DNA from: Solicoccozyma terricola
Lineage: Eukaryota; Basidiomycota; Tremellomycetes; Filobasidiales; Piskurozymaceae
Direction of reading: 5' to 3'
DNA length: 64,000 bases
Assembly: GCA_001600875.1 (NCBI GenBank)
Contig: BCLD01000009.1
Span: 905,534-969,533, forward strand
Shown: one piece after another, positions 47,170-58,043 of the stretch
Position numbering within the stretch: the stretch's first letter is position 1
How the letters are laid out: every line of letters begins with the position of its first letter
Program-made: the position numbers and the translations under genes
Notes under the pieces: generated by a model
What the model saw: only the letters and a program-made list of their open reading frames with translations
Database searches by the model: none
What the model was told of the DNA's origin: nothing

Positions 47170-47258
<89 letters not shown>

Positions 47259-47676
47259 CGTCAACCCTTCCAGGCATCGCCTCCCTCTCTGTGACAGCCG
47301 GCAATGTCACCGCTTCCACCACCGCCGGCGCTTCCGGTGCCAGCAATGGTGCCTCATCTGGTACAGCCGCCGGCTCTGCTGCCGGTTCCATGGCGACCAG
47401 TGCCAGGTCGTCTTCTTCCGGCGGATCGTCTGCAGCTGCTTGTGAGTATTGACGGTGGAATGGAATTGACCACGGGACGCTATAACCGCTGAACCGTTCG
47501 ACCCCCATCCTATCCCATCCCATCCCATCCCATCCCATCACACAGCCGGCGCCGCGACATCCAAGAGCGCCGCTTACATGACTCACGGTGGCAACCGAGA
47601 CGCATTCAACTACGTCCTTACAGGCGGTCTCTCCCTCTTTGCTCTCGTTGCAGGTGCAGGCGCCTTCTTCTTGTAA
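44877..47676 (+). CDS. Secreted GPI-anchored glycoprotein ('macrofage activating glycoprotein' family)
   Basis: Basidiomycete surface protein of a Cys-containing family annotated by that name; the molecular function is not known. A signal peptide (MLAITSLLCATILAVGVNGQ) starts the protein. Joined exons give RLLSVNSVDDFCIFAPPVPN, VIGNTETEEVAWCV, IPDGTLQAVHFVKTPLYVQV, GELDPHGATGLGNPIGGNVT, FCIRVCTSENSTYSAALEC, HTLDEMGCQWVMPGDYSQTG and FPPGIYPQANGSTSTFAQRY. A Ser/Thr/Ala/Gly-rich stalk and a hydrophobic tail (NYVLTGGLSLFALVAGAGAF) follow, as expected for a GPI signal. The stop is TAA at 47674-47676. N-glycosylation sequons (NQT, NVT, NST) are frequent. Its second intron (45247-45854, 608 nt) is filled with 75-bp repeats, and a later intron carries 87 consecutive C. 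Confidence 0.85.
45254..45680 (+). repeat. 75-bp tandem repeat in an intron (copy B)
   Basis: The block GCGAGCGAAGCGAGCATTC begins at 45290, 45365, 45440 and 45515, an exact 75-bp period. A shortened unit follows at 45568. Each full unit also has CTTCGCGGAGCGAAGACC (a TTCGC/GCGAA hairpin) and GGCTCCCGTCAGGGAGC (a GCTCCC/GGGAGC hairpin with a 4-base loop). The array starts about 10-40 nt after the GTGAGT donor at 45247 and ends well before the acceptor at 45854. Because 75 is divisible by three, it is open in several frames. Confidence 0.95.
47171..47257 (+). repeat. Homopolymer of 87 C inside an intron
   Basis: Uninterrupted C run between a GTGAGT donor (about 47119) and a CAG acceptor (about 47273) of the GPI glycoprotein gene. 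Exact length is uncertain because such runs are error-prone. Confidence 0.9.
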
Positions 47677-48086
47677 GGTTGCACGTACCACACACACACA
47701 CACACGCGTGAATTCCCGGAAGATAGTGTCTCTTGGAAGGAGGAGCTGAAGGACGTTTTCCCGGGTTGGCGCCAAATGATACCCTGTTTTCAAAAGATTT
47801 TGACGAGTTTTTCTTTATCTCTTAGTCTTAGGAGCATATTGCTACGCATCACATTCCTTTTACATTGATTTTTTCTTTTGCAAAGAAATTCAAAACAAGG
47901 TGGTTGATAATCTATCACGTTGCCCGTAATTGCCATTCCGGTGGTCTAGACTTGTCCAGCGCCCAGTTATCACAACTTGCCCGCCATCCCTCCGAGCACA
48001 TTCCAAGGTCCTAAAAAAAAAAAAAAAAAAAAAAAAAAACGCCACCTGTGTCCGTTATGCGCCCAAAAATGCCGCGCAAAAAAACA
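47677..48086. other. 3' flank of the glycoprotein gene and downstream region of tRNA-Leu
   Basis: 410 bp with a CA microsatellite at about 47691-47706 and an A run of about 26 at 48014-48039. No gene was recognised. Confidence 0.5.
48077..48084 (-). terminator. Pol III T-run terminator of tRNA-Leu
   Basis: Seven T on the minus strand (A on the plus strand) directly after the tRNA 3' end. Confidence 0.75.
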
Positions 48087-48189
48087 TGGTTGTGGTGAGG
48101 TTCGAACTCACGGACCCGAAGGAGAGGTGTGTTTAAAAGAATTTACTTCTACTTAAAACCTCCGAGATTGACCACTACCCGACGCAACC
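48087..48189 (-). tRNA. tRNA-Leu(UAA) with a short intron
   Basis: Minus strand. The acceptor arm pairs GGTTGCG with CACAACC (one C-A mismatch), discriminator A. The D-arm has GGG/CTC and a TAGTGGTCAAT loop. The anticodon stem pairs GAGGT with ACCTC. The loop carries TT-TAA-G, then an intron of about 22 nt whose TTTAAA can pair with the anticodon region. A variable arm with a TTCG loop marks a class II tRNA. The T-arm is GTGAG-TTCGAAC-CTCAC. A run of seven T follows two bases after the 3' end, a Pol III terminator. UAA identity plus the long variable arm point to leucine. Confidence 0.85.
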
Positions 48190-48644
48190 AATCAGCTGGA
48201 GGGCGGGCATAAAACATACAAGTCCATATAAGTCGCCGCATAACACTGGTGTCAGGGTTATGATCACCCGTTTCAAGACGCCGCCCAGCTTCGTTGATGC
48301 TCCTTCTGATTCCCTTCCAACCCGATGTAGACTCCTGTTCACCCGCCTGACCTCCCGATCTCACGGTCTTCGGCTTACTCTCCGACGCTGGGTCTTTGAA
48401 TTGGAGGCATACCCTCGGGGGCGGGCAGAGTGTGCTTTGCTGACGTAATGTTCGTGCTTGATCATCCCCCGAGACTCCATCCATGAGACCACTCCTACCA
48501 TCTACCCGCCATCGTGATACTACTCTCGTCATCTCTCTTCTCTCGTTTCTCATTTCTCACCTCTCGTTCCCCCTCATCACACATCCTCAAATCCTCCCGT
48601 ATCGTTCTTCATATTTTGCGACCTTTGCATTCTAAACCCCAACA
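48190..48644. other. Upstream of tRNA-Leu and of the ArfGAP gene
   Basis: 455 bp between divergent tRNA and protein-coding genes. It has a pyrimidine-rich (CT) stretch just upstream of the ATG at 48645. No other gene was recognised. Confidence 0.45.
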
Positions 48645-50263
48645 ATGTCCTCGGCTCGTCAGACTCGATTACTGGAAGATGTCCTGCGGCAGCCTGGGAA
48701 TGGTAAGACCCCGCGTGGTATCATATCGTCAAACACTGCTCTGACTTGGCGATTCATTTAGAGGTCTGCGCGGATTGTAAAGCACCAGCACCGAGGTGGG
48801 CGAGTGTGAATCACGGTTGGTGGTTGAAAGGACGTGAGACCGCGACGAATGGCCGACTGATGGGAATACCCAACCCTCACAGGAATATTCTTATGTGTTC
48901 AATGCGCTAGCGTTCATCGAAAGATGGGGACTCACTTGTCGAGAGTGTGAGTGGGTATACGGGGGATTTGACGGGGAGGTCTACGTAGCTGAGAGACATA
49001 TGTTCGTCCATCCAGAAAGAGTGTGACGATGGAGTAGGTTGACGCCGATTCAGTTAACGTACGTGAATTCGTCAAGCTAACTGTTCTCGCACAGTTTCTG
49101 GCAACGCGAGGATGTCGATGTGAGTCCTATAAAGACCTTTTTCTTTTCATGAACCTCTGTTATTGACCAACACGTCTTACCTATCCCCCCTAATCCAGCA
49201 AATGCGATCAACTGGAAACCTCAAAGCCAACGCGCTCGCCAACCCTGACGAGTCCCGTCATCCGCCACCTACATCAACCAGCGAATTCAACGATCGAGAC
49301 TCGGAGTTGGAAAAATATATAAGAAACAAGTGGGAGAAAGGGTTATTCCGTGTGGATCAGGGTAGGAAGAAGCCGTCGCCGTTGCCGTCGTCGTCTAGAT
49401 CGACGAGCAAATCGATGGGTGGGAAAGAGGATAGGGATATCGTGTCTACCATAACGATCAAGGAATCTCCATTACCGGATTTACCACGAACGACAACGAC
49501 AACGAACAAACCCGCTGTATTCGGCAACAACGGACGGACAGCTGCGAAACAACACGTACAGTCAAACTGGGAAGAACTCATCCAGTCGTCAGCTGTAAAG
49601 CCTTCACCATTGACGACGACGACGACGACGACGTCGGCAACGAGGAGAATGGAAAATCCACCGACCGTGAGATCGAGCGTATCTGCACCTGTGACGGCTG
49701 TATCGCCAATGTCGGGGAATATACTGGTCGACACGATGGTCCCGAAGACTGCGATGAATCAAACTGTGCCTGTCGTGATGGTCAACACGGGGACATCATG
49801 GCCACCTCCGCAACAGCCGCAACAGCCGCAGCAGCAACAGCAACAACAGCAACAACAGCAACAGCAACAACAACAACAACAACAGCAGCAGCCACAATAT
49901 CTAGCACAGCAACCTACGAATCCATTCAACGGGATGTTATACGGTCAATTACAACACCAACAATCACAATCCTTTCCTCAATATCAACAATTCAATCCGC
50001 AGCCTGTGGTATTTCCAAGCAGTACATCCGCATTCCCACTAGCAGCTACGTCGCCATATTCTCAATTCGCGAACAATTCGTCGTATTTTCAGCAGGCGAT
50101 GCCGCAGCAATTGCAACAGACTCAACCTTTCCAACACGCACCAGGGATGTACATGCAGCAACAGGCACCGCAACCACTCGGAGGACCAGCAGCAGGACAA
50201 TGGACACATCAAGGTATGTACGGTGTGGGTGGGATGCAACAGATGCCCAGTGGATGGATGTGA
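48645..50263 (+). CDS. AGE2: ArfGAP of the AGE2/SMAP type
   Basis: Stimulates GTP hydrolysis by Arf GTPases in membrane traffic. It starts MSSARQTRLLEDVLRQPGN. The ArfGAP zinc finger is CADCKAPAPRWASVNHGIFL plus CVQC (C-x2-C-x16-C-x2-C), followed by ASVHRKMGTHLSRVKSVTMD with the catalytic-arginine region. WQREDVDQMRSTGNLKANAL, HPPPTSTSEF and DRDSELEKYIRNKWEKGLF complete the domain. The second half is low-complexity: Thr and Ser runs, then a long polyglutamine tract at about 49815-49890, and ends GGMQQMPSGWM with TGA at 50261-50263. Short exons around 48763-49130 carry the finger. AGE2 versus another SMAP-like family member cannot be decided from sequence alone. Confidence 0.88.
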
Positions 50264-50424
50264 GATTGGATGTGGTGTAGGAGGATGTACTCGAGGAATA
50301 TTGTATATGAGGAATGGGAAATGGGTGTGGCACGGGGATGGTTTGTTGATGTCCGTGTCTCTGCCAACCTCCTATTCAACCAAGTCAACTCCATAACGAT
50401 ATCGTGCAACGACCGCATACAGAC

Positions 50425-51789
50425 ATGGCCAACTCTACGCTCAAAGGTAATTCATCCCATCCTCTCGACTCCTCCACCGCTCACTGCTCACACTGCTCCT
50501 ATACCATCAGGCGCTCTTGCAATCCACGGAGGTAACCCACAGGTGAGCCATTCGGTCCCAGTCGCGCGAAATCAATCCCACCACCCACCTCTTACAACAA
50601 CCCCACACCCTTCTCTATCCAGTTCCTCATTGAAAAAGTCATCAGAGCACGGGTATACGACTCGATCTACTGGAAAGAACAGTGCTTCGCCTTGACCGGT
50701 AAGTGGGATACTGTACTCTGTACTTTCTTCCCTCGCAACAGCGGCTGACGCGCAAGGACCGTCCATCCATCCATCCCTCCCGCTCTGCCAGCCGCATCGG
50801 TTATCGACAAAGCCGTCGAACTTGACTCTATTGGAGGTGTCTATGCGAATCAAAAACCAACTCATTTCTTGTCATTGGTGTTGAAGCTGTTGGTGTTACA
50901 GCCTGAGAGGGAGATTTTATTGGAGTATCTGAAAGCCGAAGAGTTCAAGTGAGTTGCGGAGTGAGACGGGAGCTGTGGGTAGTCTGACCTCGACATGTTT
51001 TGACAAACTACAATTTCGCTACAGATATTTAAGAGCACTGGCAGCATTCTATATACGACTGACGTTTCGTTCCATCGATGTATATGAGACATTAGAACCG
51101 CTGTTAAAGGATTATAGAAAGTTGAGAGTACGCTCAGTTGGTGAGTCGTACGGGGTCGTCCCTATTATCCGCGATCGAGTGGTTTTTAACGGAACCGCTG
51201 ACTGCCTCAATTGACAGGTGGATATTCTATCACCCACTTTGACGAATTCATCGATCAGCTGCTAACGGAGGAGCGGGTTTGTGATGTGATCTTGCCTAGG
51301 TTGACGAAGAGAGATGTATTGGAAGAGACTGAAGGATTGGCACCTCGTAAAAGTTTACTCGTAAGTTCTCCTCTGCTTTGCTCTCAAAGGTTACAATGTC
51401 CATCTCTTACCTTCTTTTCATCCTTCCTACAGGAAAAAGCCATGAATGCAATATCAGATTCCGAATCATCCACCGGCTCCCCTGCACGTAAACGACAACG
51501 ACGACGCGGATCCTCCTCCTCGTCTCCTCCTCGTGGACGTCCACGAACACCATCCCGCACTCCTTCCTCTGCATATGCTTCGGAAGGCGATGAAGAGCGG
51601 GGTAGGCGATACATGTCGAGGAGTCGGAGTATCAGTGCAGATAGAATGGAGGGACGGGATGAGATGGATGACGGTGGGAGGTATATCTCGAGAAGTAGGA
51701 GCCGGAGCCGGAGCCGAAGTCGAAGTCGCGGTCGGAGTGTGGAAAGCTACAAGAGTCGGAGTCGGAGCATCTCACCGGATCGATTGTAA
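50425..51789 (+). CDS. PRP38: Pre-mRNA splicing factor PRP38
   Basis: Needed for spliceosome activation (release of U4, B to Bact transition). It reads MANSTLKGALAIHGGNPQFL, IEKVIRARVYDSIYWKEQCF, ALTAASVIDKAVELDSIGGV, HFLSLVLKLLVLQPEREIL, YLRALAAFYIRLTFRSIDVY and YSITHFDEFIDQLLTEERVC. DVILPRLTKRDVLEETEGL then follows, so the PRP38 domain is complete. Unlike the yeast protein it has an arginine/serine C-terminal domain (RSRSISADR, SRSRSRSRSRSRGRS), as animals and other fungi do. The stop is TAA at 51787-51789. Six or seven short introns fit. It is 161 bp downstream of the ArfGAP gene on the same strand. Confidence 0.95.
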
Positions 51790-51996
51790 TGGATGGTTGT
51801 ATGGTTCATGAGAATGTTGTACTCGAATGATTCGTTGGACGCGTTCACCGGTTTCAAGGGTAGTGACATCGACATCCTTCTCCTCCTCACTCACTCAACT
51901 CCCACAGCAATGCTCAGCCTCCTCACAGACTAAGACGCAAGCCGCTCTTTACCCCCCTCCCCGTCCCCCGTCCCTCGTCCCTATCACCTCCTCGAA

Positions 51997-54766
51997 ATGC
52001 CCAGCATCGCCCGGATATGCAGGTCTTCCTTCATCCTCGCTGCCGCCGTCCTTCTCACCCTCCTCGGCACTCTCCTCTTCGCCGTCCCAGAAGAGCGTCT
52101 AGGACCTGTCCGCAGTGCATTCAAGAACGCCGTATGGGGTGTGACAAAACCGGGGTCGATATCATTCTCCAATGGTCTGTTGCAGATCACCTTACCACGA
52201 CCAACGGATGAACCTTCCGTCATTACAACACGACATCCAATCCTTCATCTAATCGACACAGCGAGGGTTAGGAAAGATGAGATCGAATTCAAGAAGCGTC
52301 AAGTGGACTCGCTCGAAGCAGCAGTAGAGGATTATAGAGCTGCTTTTGGGTTAGATCCACCACAGGGCTTCGACGAGTGGTGAGTGAAGACGGAGTTCAG
52401 GCGGCCCATCCCTGGTACTTACGCTAACCTCCTTCCAATCACCAGGTATCGCTTCGCCAAATCAGTCAACGCCGTTCAAGCACCATCACTCATCCCGGAA
52501 GCACACCTCAGTGTCCTGCCATACCTTGCACTCCCACCCCACCTCCTGCGATCTCGCTCTTTAGAACTGCAGAATGAGACTGCTATCTTTGGAATGACCT
52601 TTTACCCTGATGGTCTGGTCGAGGGTCAAGAACAGGACGGAGAAGACGTCGTTGCAGACAGGTTGATTGGGATCACTAACACAGATTTTGTGGTGGGATA
52701 CATGTCGCCGAGGTGGTGAGTCGGATCTAGATCATACAGGTATGTCAAAGTAGTCTGATGGCCATCCCGGCGTGATACACAGGGACTACCCAGAACTTCT
52801 CCAACCGATCATTCCCCTCCTACCTCGATCTCAACAACCGGATATACCTCTCCAACTGACTCTATGCGTTAGAGACCAGGCGTGTCGATTGACCAGTGGT
52901 GTGATTATGGACGAGGCAAGACGTTTGGCTCGAGAGGAGAGAAGTGAGTTTGGGGTTGTATTTGGAAATCGCAATGACTATTCACTAAATATGGTTCTTC
53001 ATCTCAGCATTCGACGAAAGTGCTTTGTTAGAGCTAGAGGCAAAACATGCGAATCAACGTGGATGGTGAGGATGCATCTGCGCGGCGGCCTACGGAATTT
53101 TTCACCCTTTGAAACCCACGTCTGCTCCGTCACAGGGAAGGCACATGCCCGCCTACCACGCAAAATCATCATATGAACCTTGGCACCGCTCTCACCAAGT
53201 CCTTTATCGCTAGACAGGAGGAAGCCATGGACTTTTGCGTCCATCCCGAGCTAACTGCCGAGGTGAGACATGGGCCACCCCGAACACCTACCATCGCGGT
53301 ACTCATGATTATGCCTTGCAGAATGGGGAGATGATTATGGAGAGCGAGCATCTACTGAGACCACTTGCCCCGATGTTGGCTGTTTCGAGGGTGAGCGTGT
53401 CGCGAGTCGGTTGGGGGAAACTGACTTGTGATGTTGATATGCAAAACTCGCAGCCTCTGCACGGTGCAGACATGTTGGGTACTCCCACTCGTGGGGTGAG
53501 AGGTATGTACGAACATCGATGCGTTCAATGACCGCACACTTAAACCAACTCCCACACAGACCTATCCGAACACACAGGTTGGGAAACCAAAACCGACCGC
53601 CGAGTCGTCTGGCGCGGTACTCTTACTGGCATCTACCATCGCGATCGATGGGACTGGCGATCATCCCACCGACATCGACTGTCGCATCTCGCAGGGAACG
53701 CCACCGATAGGGAGTTGTCAGTGTTCGTTGAGAGACCAGAGGATGAGACGGTGGTTCTTAAAACGTGGTCAGAGAGTGAGATGACGAAGAGGTGGTTGAA
53801 CGTGGGTCTGATCAAGGAGGTGAGTAATTGGCTCTAGTGTTCGTCTATTGCTAGTCGCTAGTCTGATAAGTTTGCAAACTCGACAGGATATTCACAATCT
53901 GGTGAGAATCTTATCCCGTGGTGATGAAGCCAAACTCGACCCGCTGATCCGACCCGTTCGCAGTGCGGTCCTGGTCCAACCGACGACGCATGTCGGATAG
54001 ACGGCGGCCCTCAATTCGACGAATGCTCGCATTACGAGCCATCCTGTGACCAAATGCAGGAAGAGTATCAGTGGCTGGAACGATTGTCGCTCGAGGATAG
54101 CGTAAAGTGAGTGTGACCTTGCAGACCAGATTAATTCTCCCTAGCTGATTGATATACTATTCAGGTATCGTTATTCTCTGGACGTTGATGGTTACGGATG
54201 GAGCTCACGATGGAGAAAATTACTCTCGACGAACAGCGTTGTGTTGAAGAGTACCCTTTATGTGAGATTCACCCAGCCTTCTTCAGGGAGCTCTTTCACT
54301 GACTTGCCCTCTTCCTCCGATAAGCCCGAATGGTGGACAGTGAGTATGAACCGTGAACCATCAACCCATGCGCGACCCTTACACTGCCATTTATCACAGG
54401 CACAAGCTATCCCTTGGTACCACTATGTGCCGGTCCAATACGACTACTCTGACCTCTGGGACATCATGTCCTTTCTAGATGGCGCTCCCGACGGCTCCAC
54501 TCCAGGTCGGGAGGATATAGCACGAGATATTGCACATCATGGCGAGGAGTTTGCGCTCCATGAGTTGCGGTGGGAGGAGATGCAGAGTTACATGTTGCTT
54601 TTCTTGCTAGAGGTGGGTGCGGGTGTCAGAAGGTGAAATTGGCACATGATGCCGCGATGCTAATGCGATCCGGACCTTACTTTTTCCCCAGTATCGTCGA
54701 GCGTGGTCCGACGACCGGATAGCTGCTACGTACCAACCTGTGAGGGATGGGGGAGATGGACGCTGA
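51997..54766 (+). CDS. GT90 (CAP10-like) glycosyltransferase
   Basis: Type II membrane glycosyltransferase of the family that includes cryptococcal CAP10-like proteins and beta-xylosyltransferase CXT1. It begins MPSIARICRSSFILAAAVLL, a short cytosolic tail and signal anchor. The lumenal part reads LDPPQGFDEWYRFAKSVNAV, then FYPDGL, DEARRLAREERTFDE, DFCVHPELTAENGEMIMESE and HLLRPLAPMLAVSR. The conserved catalytic half has VVWRGTLTGIYHRDRWDW, LDVDGYGWSSRWRKLLSTNS, VVLKSTLYPEWWT, IPWYHYVPVQYDYSDLWDIM and HELRWEEMQSYMLLFLLEYR. The end is PVRDGGDGR with TGA at 54764-54766. Acceptor sugar unknown; capsule or glycolipid xylosylation is inference from family. Confidence 0.9.
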
Positions 54767-54934
54767 GGGGGGCTGGCCGCTATGGTTGTACAATATGCCA
54801 TCGGTTGTGGCGGTGACTAACCCCAAAATCTGAATCAATAACAATCAAATGGCGAGATTCAATCCATGTCGTGATCGTCGGTCGACGAGAAAATATTATT
54901 AAATGGAAACAGATGGATCGTGGAGCTGGCGACG

Positions 54935-55852
54935 ATGGCGGGTCTTGATACCATACAGCTCGTCCACATGGATCGCGATTCAAGCTGCACCAGTGAGGAC
55001 ATGCTGGGCATCGACGCCAACAGGGCAAAGCAGCCAGAGAATGCATCCTGGAGCCAGACGCTCTGGCGTCGGATGCAGCGACTGCTGGAGATGAGGTCCA
55101 AGGTCGTGATCAATGAAGCCAGTAATGCGAGGGATTTCTGCAGTGCGTGGCCTGTTTTATCCTTCCAGACACCTGGCTGCACTACTGACCATTCTTACCG
55201 TCCCCTTCCCTCTAGCGAACGAACGAAACTATCTCACCGGTCTCAGATTATCTTTCACCCTATTGACAGTAACAGTCGCTCTGCTGCTCAAGGCGAGGCT
55301 GCCTTCGCCGCCTGCAGATGAGACTATTGTCTCCAACATCGCACACCTCGCCGCTACGACTGAGGGCGTTCAATTCCTTTCAAGTGCGATATGGGGCGAC
55401 GTGCATAGAATGGATGTCGTAATCTCTCCATCCCCCTCCTCGGGACACCTCTCCTCTCTAGACGGCCGGCAAGAAGTATTCACTATTCCCCGCGATGTCC
55501 CTTACACCGTTGCGCTCATCCCTTCCTTCTCTCCCGTATCCAATGTCACCGCCACAACCTCCGACTCCGACCTATCCACCGCCGCTTCGCTGACATTGGG
55601 AATCATCTTATTTATTCTCTCTCTTCTCGTGCTCATCATCTTCACATTAATTTGGGGAGAAACCAACGAGGACTTGATTATAGGAAGAGCGTTCGCTGGG
55701 CGAATGAAGTAAGTACCTACGTTTCTGTGACCGACACCGACTACCTCGCTGATCCTCACCCGTTTCCGACCAGGTTGAATGTGTTGGGTTTGGGAATCCC
55801 GGCGGTAGTATTGACAGGAGTCGTCATTGCTCTCATGGTACTGGAGAATTGA
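54935..55852 (+). CDS. DUF202 domain membrane protein
   Basis: Small integral membrane protein of the DUF202 family (the domain also found in VTC proteins). The ATG gives MAGLDTIQLVHMDRDSSCTS. The family signature ASNARDFCTNERNYLTGLRL spans an intron near 55140-55198, followed by the first membrane helix SFTLLTVTVALLLKARL. A loop of about 110 residues with a possible sequon (NVT) comes before helices TLGIILFILSLLVLIIFTLI and LGIPAVVLTGVVIALMVLEN. The stop is TGA at 55850-55852. The length of the loop is unusual: most DUF202 proteins have short loops. It is 168 bp downstream of the GT90 gene. Confidence 0.85.
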
Positions 55853-56418
55853 GACACCGATGCTTAGGGCTGTTCCGAACATCCTGCAGCCATCGACGTT
55901 CAAGAAGCATTCATCGCAACTGCATGCAATGGCCAGCGATACGTCGCTCACCGACCCTGCAAAGCTCCTCTCGTCCCGTATAGGATGCTGGAAGTCTCGG
56001 TGTCAGAGTGCATGGGCAGGCTGGCAGACTGGAAATTCTCGCCGTTGGATCGATTACCTACCCCACCTGGTGCTCATGGGGACCAACACTAGGAAGAATC
56101 CCTGTCACAAGCGATACCCCCTCCCCTGCAGCGATGGCGAAGTGATCCTTCGCAGAACACAAACCTGGCAAACTGGAAGGCCAGCACGAAGAGGAGTGGA
56201 ACTGCAGGCTCTCAGGAGGACTAGCGTGATATTCGGTTTGAAGTGGAAGACGGCCGAGCTACAGCGCGTAAAGAGATGACTCGGGGCTGAAATGGTTGCG
56301 AGCGTTTCTTGAAACTCCAAGCACTAAGAGATCTTAAGCAATCAATCAAGGTACACATGTAATCAACCTTGTACAGTGACAATGTTCCATCAAACGCAAG
56401 CAATTGCTTTCATCCACA
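55853..56418. other. Convergent 3' region with no assured gene
   Basis: 566 bp. An ATG at 55929 opens about 117 codons (MASDTSLTDPAKLL start, ELQRVKR end), but nothing in it resembles a domain and it lies in the 3' flank of the DUF202 gene. I do not call it a gene. Confidence 0.35.
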
Positions 56419-58043
56419 TCACACCTGCCTTCCAGTCTCCCCTAGTCGATTACCAGTCAAATGCGCCGTAACGCCTTCCTCCCTCGCTCTCCTCCACGCC
56501 TCCTCTTCCTCCTCAACGACGTACCCACCACCGGGTTCATTCTGACCCGGCGGTGGTCCAGTAGGCGGAGCATACCCACCCGCACCATTCCCAGTGAAAT
56601 GAGCGGTCGGACCGTTCTGCTGAGCCTCACGCCACGCTCGATCTTGAGCCTCGTAGGTGGTATCGTACCCGGGAACGTCGCTCTTGGTATCAGGGTTGGA
56701 GTATCCAGGAGCAGGTGCGTATGGAGACCCAACAGGTGGTGGACCAGGATAAGGCGGAACCCATCCTGGCTGCTGCTGATCGTTTGGAGGACCAGTTTGG
56801 TATTGGGGATAACTTTGCATCGGATATGAGGATTGAGGAGCGGTAGAAGGATTTTGGTTGAGAGACCGGACCGAGGATGGATCGAGGAGTTGACGATGGT
56901 ACGCGAGTGTCAATAAAATGAAGACGAGCTTTAGAGAAGAGGTAATGAGATGAGTTGTATATTCATCTTTTTATAAAAGCTTGTGGGCATACGAAGCTTG
57001 GGATACTCACGCTGATGATAGCAATCACAGCAATTAGAATGATATTCCGCCAGAGTTGACGAGTCCAGGAACTGCTACAAGCTGTTCCGACGAAACAACC
57101 AAATTTCCATATCAGCCACAAATTACTCATGTGGAGAAGGCGGTGGAACGGTTCACTCACCGTTCTGCGCTTGTTGTAATGTGATTTGATATGCCGACTC
57201 CGTTTCCTACTTGCCGTCACCTCCATCAGTATAACGTTTCGCATACAAAGAAAAGCTGTGATGGGGGCTCACATTAACGAGACCCTCCGTTTGTAAATCA
57301 TTCACGCAAGCGTCAATCATGGCCGTCTGTTCCGGAATTTCAACTACCAATCAGCTTTTTCCCAAGTGAATATTTTTACCTTTGAACATCGAGACGCTGT
57401 ACTCACCTTCAACGTCGTAGTTTCAATGATGTTTACTATCGTACTTCCCAAAGCCAACGCCGCACCGAGAGGAGCCAAGACGACGAAGATTCGAGAGAGT
57501 TTGATGTTTTTCTGTGAACCCATCCAAACCCCACCATTTCCTTCTTTATCAATATAAGATCCTTACCATATGCTATACCACGGTGTTTGACCTTTCCGAT
57601 GCCAGGGAATTACTCACCTTGAAACCAGTGAATACACCATACGCAGCGATTACAGCGACGATTACGAAGAATATCCCTTGTATGAAGTCATAAACCTTTG
57701 CTCCATTGACTCCTGAATGATTTCCCATCCCGTGAACCCACCAATCAATCAATCAATCACCACAAACCAAACCCCAACTCAAAAGTACCAGGATTCAACT
57801 CACCACCTTCATCCGACACATCCCTGAATTTGTATCCACCAACAACCAATGACCAAAGGCATACCATCGCTGATAAAGCGATGATCACTGGGTGCAACGA
57901 GTATCGAAATGATTTTTTAAAGAAGCGAGTGGTGATCGATGGTTGACCTGTTAGGGATGTGAGGGGTGTAAGGGTAAGGGGGGTAACGTACTTGAGAACG
58001 AGGTGATATACTGACCGGTGGGAGGGGGTGGTCGAGTTTCCAT
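56419..58043 (-). CDS. Multi-pass membrane protein with repeated AWR-x-GxTAHxTGN tail
   Basis: Not recognised by function. Exon 1 begins METRPPPPTG at 58043. Exons give about four membrane segments: SITTRFFKKSFRYSLHPVII with ALSAMVCLWSLVVGG, VYDFIQGIFFVIVAVIAAYG, KLSRIFVVLAPLGAALALG and LWRNIILIAVIAIISV near the end. The C-terminal cytosolic tail is Pro/Tyr/Gln-rich (YPQYQTGPPNDQQQPGWVPP) and contains two copies of a motif: AWREAQQNGPTAHFTGN and AWRRAREEGVTAHLTGN. The stop is TGA at 56419-56421. About nine introns fit. The topology resembles tetraspan/MARVEL-type proteins (inference). Confidence 0.65.

Noticed and set aside
47117..47793. Polyproline and polyglycine open frames around the 87-C run
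   Set aside because: Translated homopolymer inside an intron of the glycoprotein gene.
48014..48039. Poly-A tail of a retroposed sequence
   Set aside because: No coding or tRNA-derived body ends at it and no target-site duplication is visible; a simple A run is the simpler reading.
55929..56279. Small gene of about 117 codons after DUF202
   Set aside because: No domain, no intron where almost every gene here has several, and it lies in a 3' flank.
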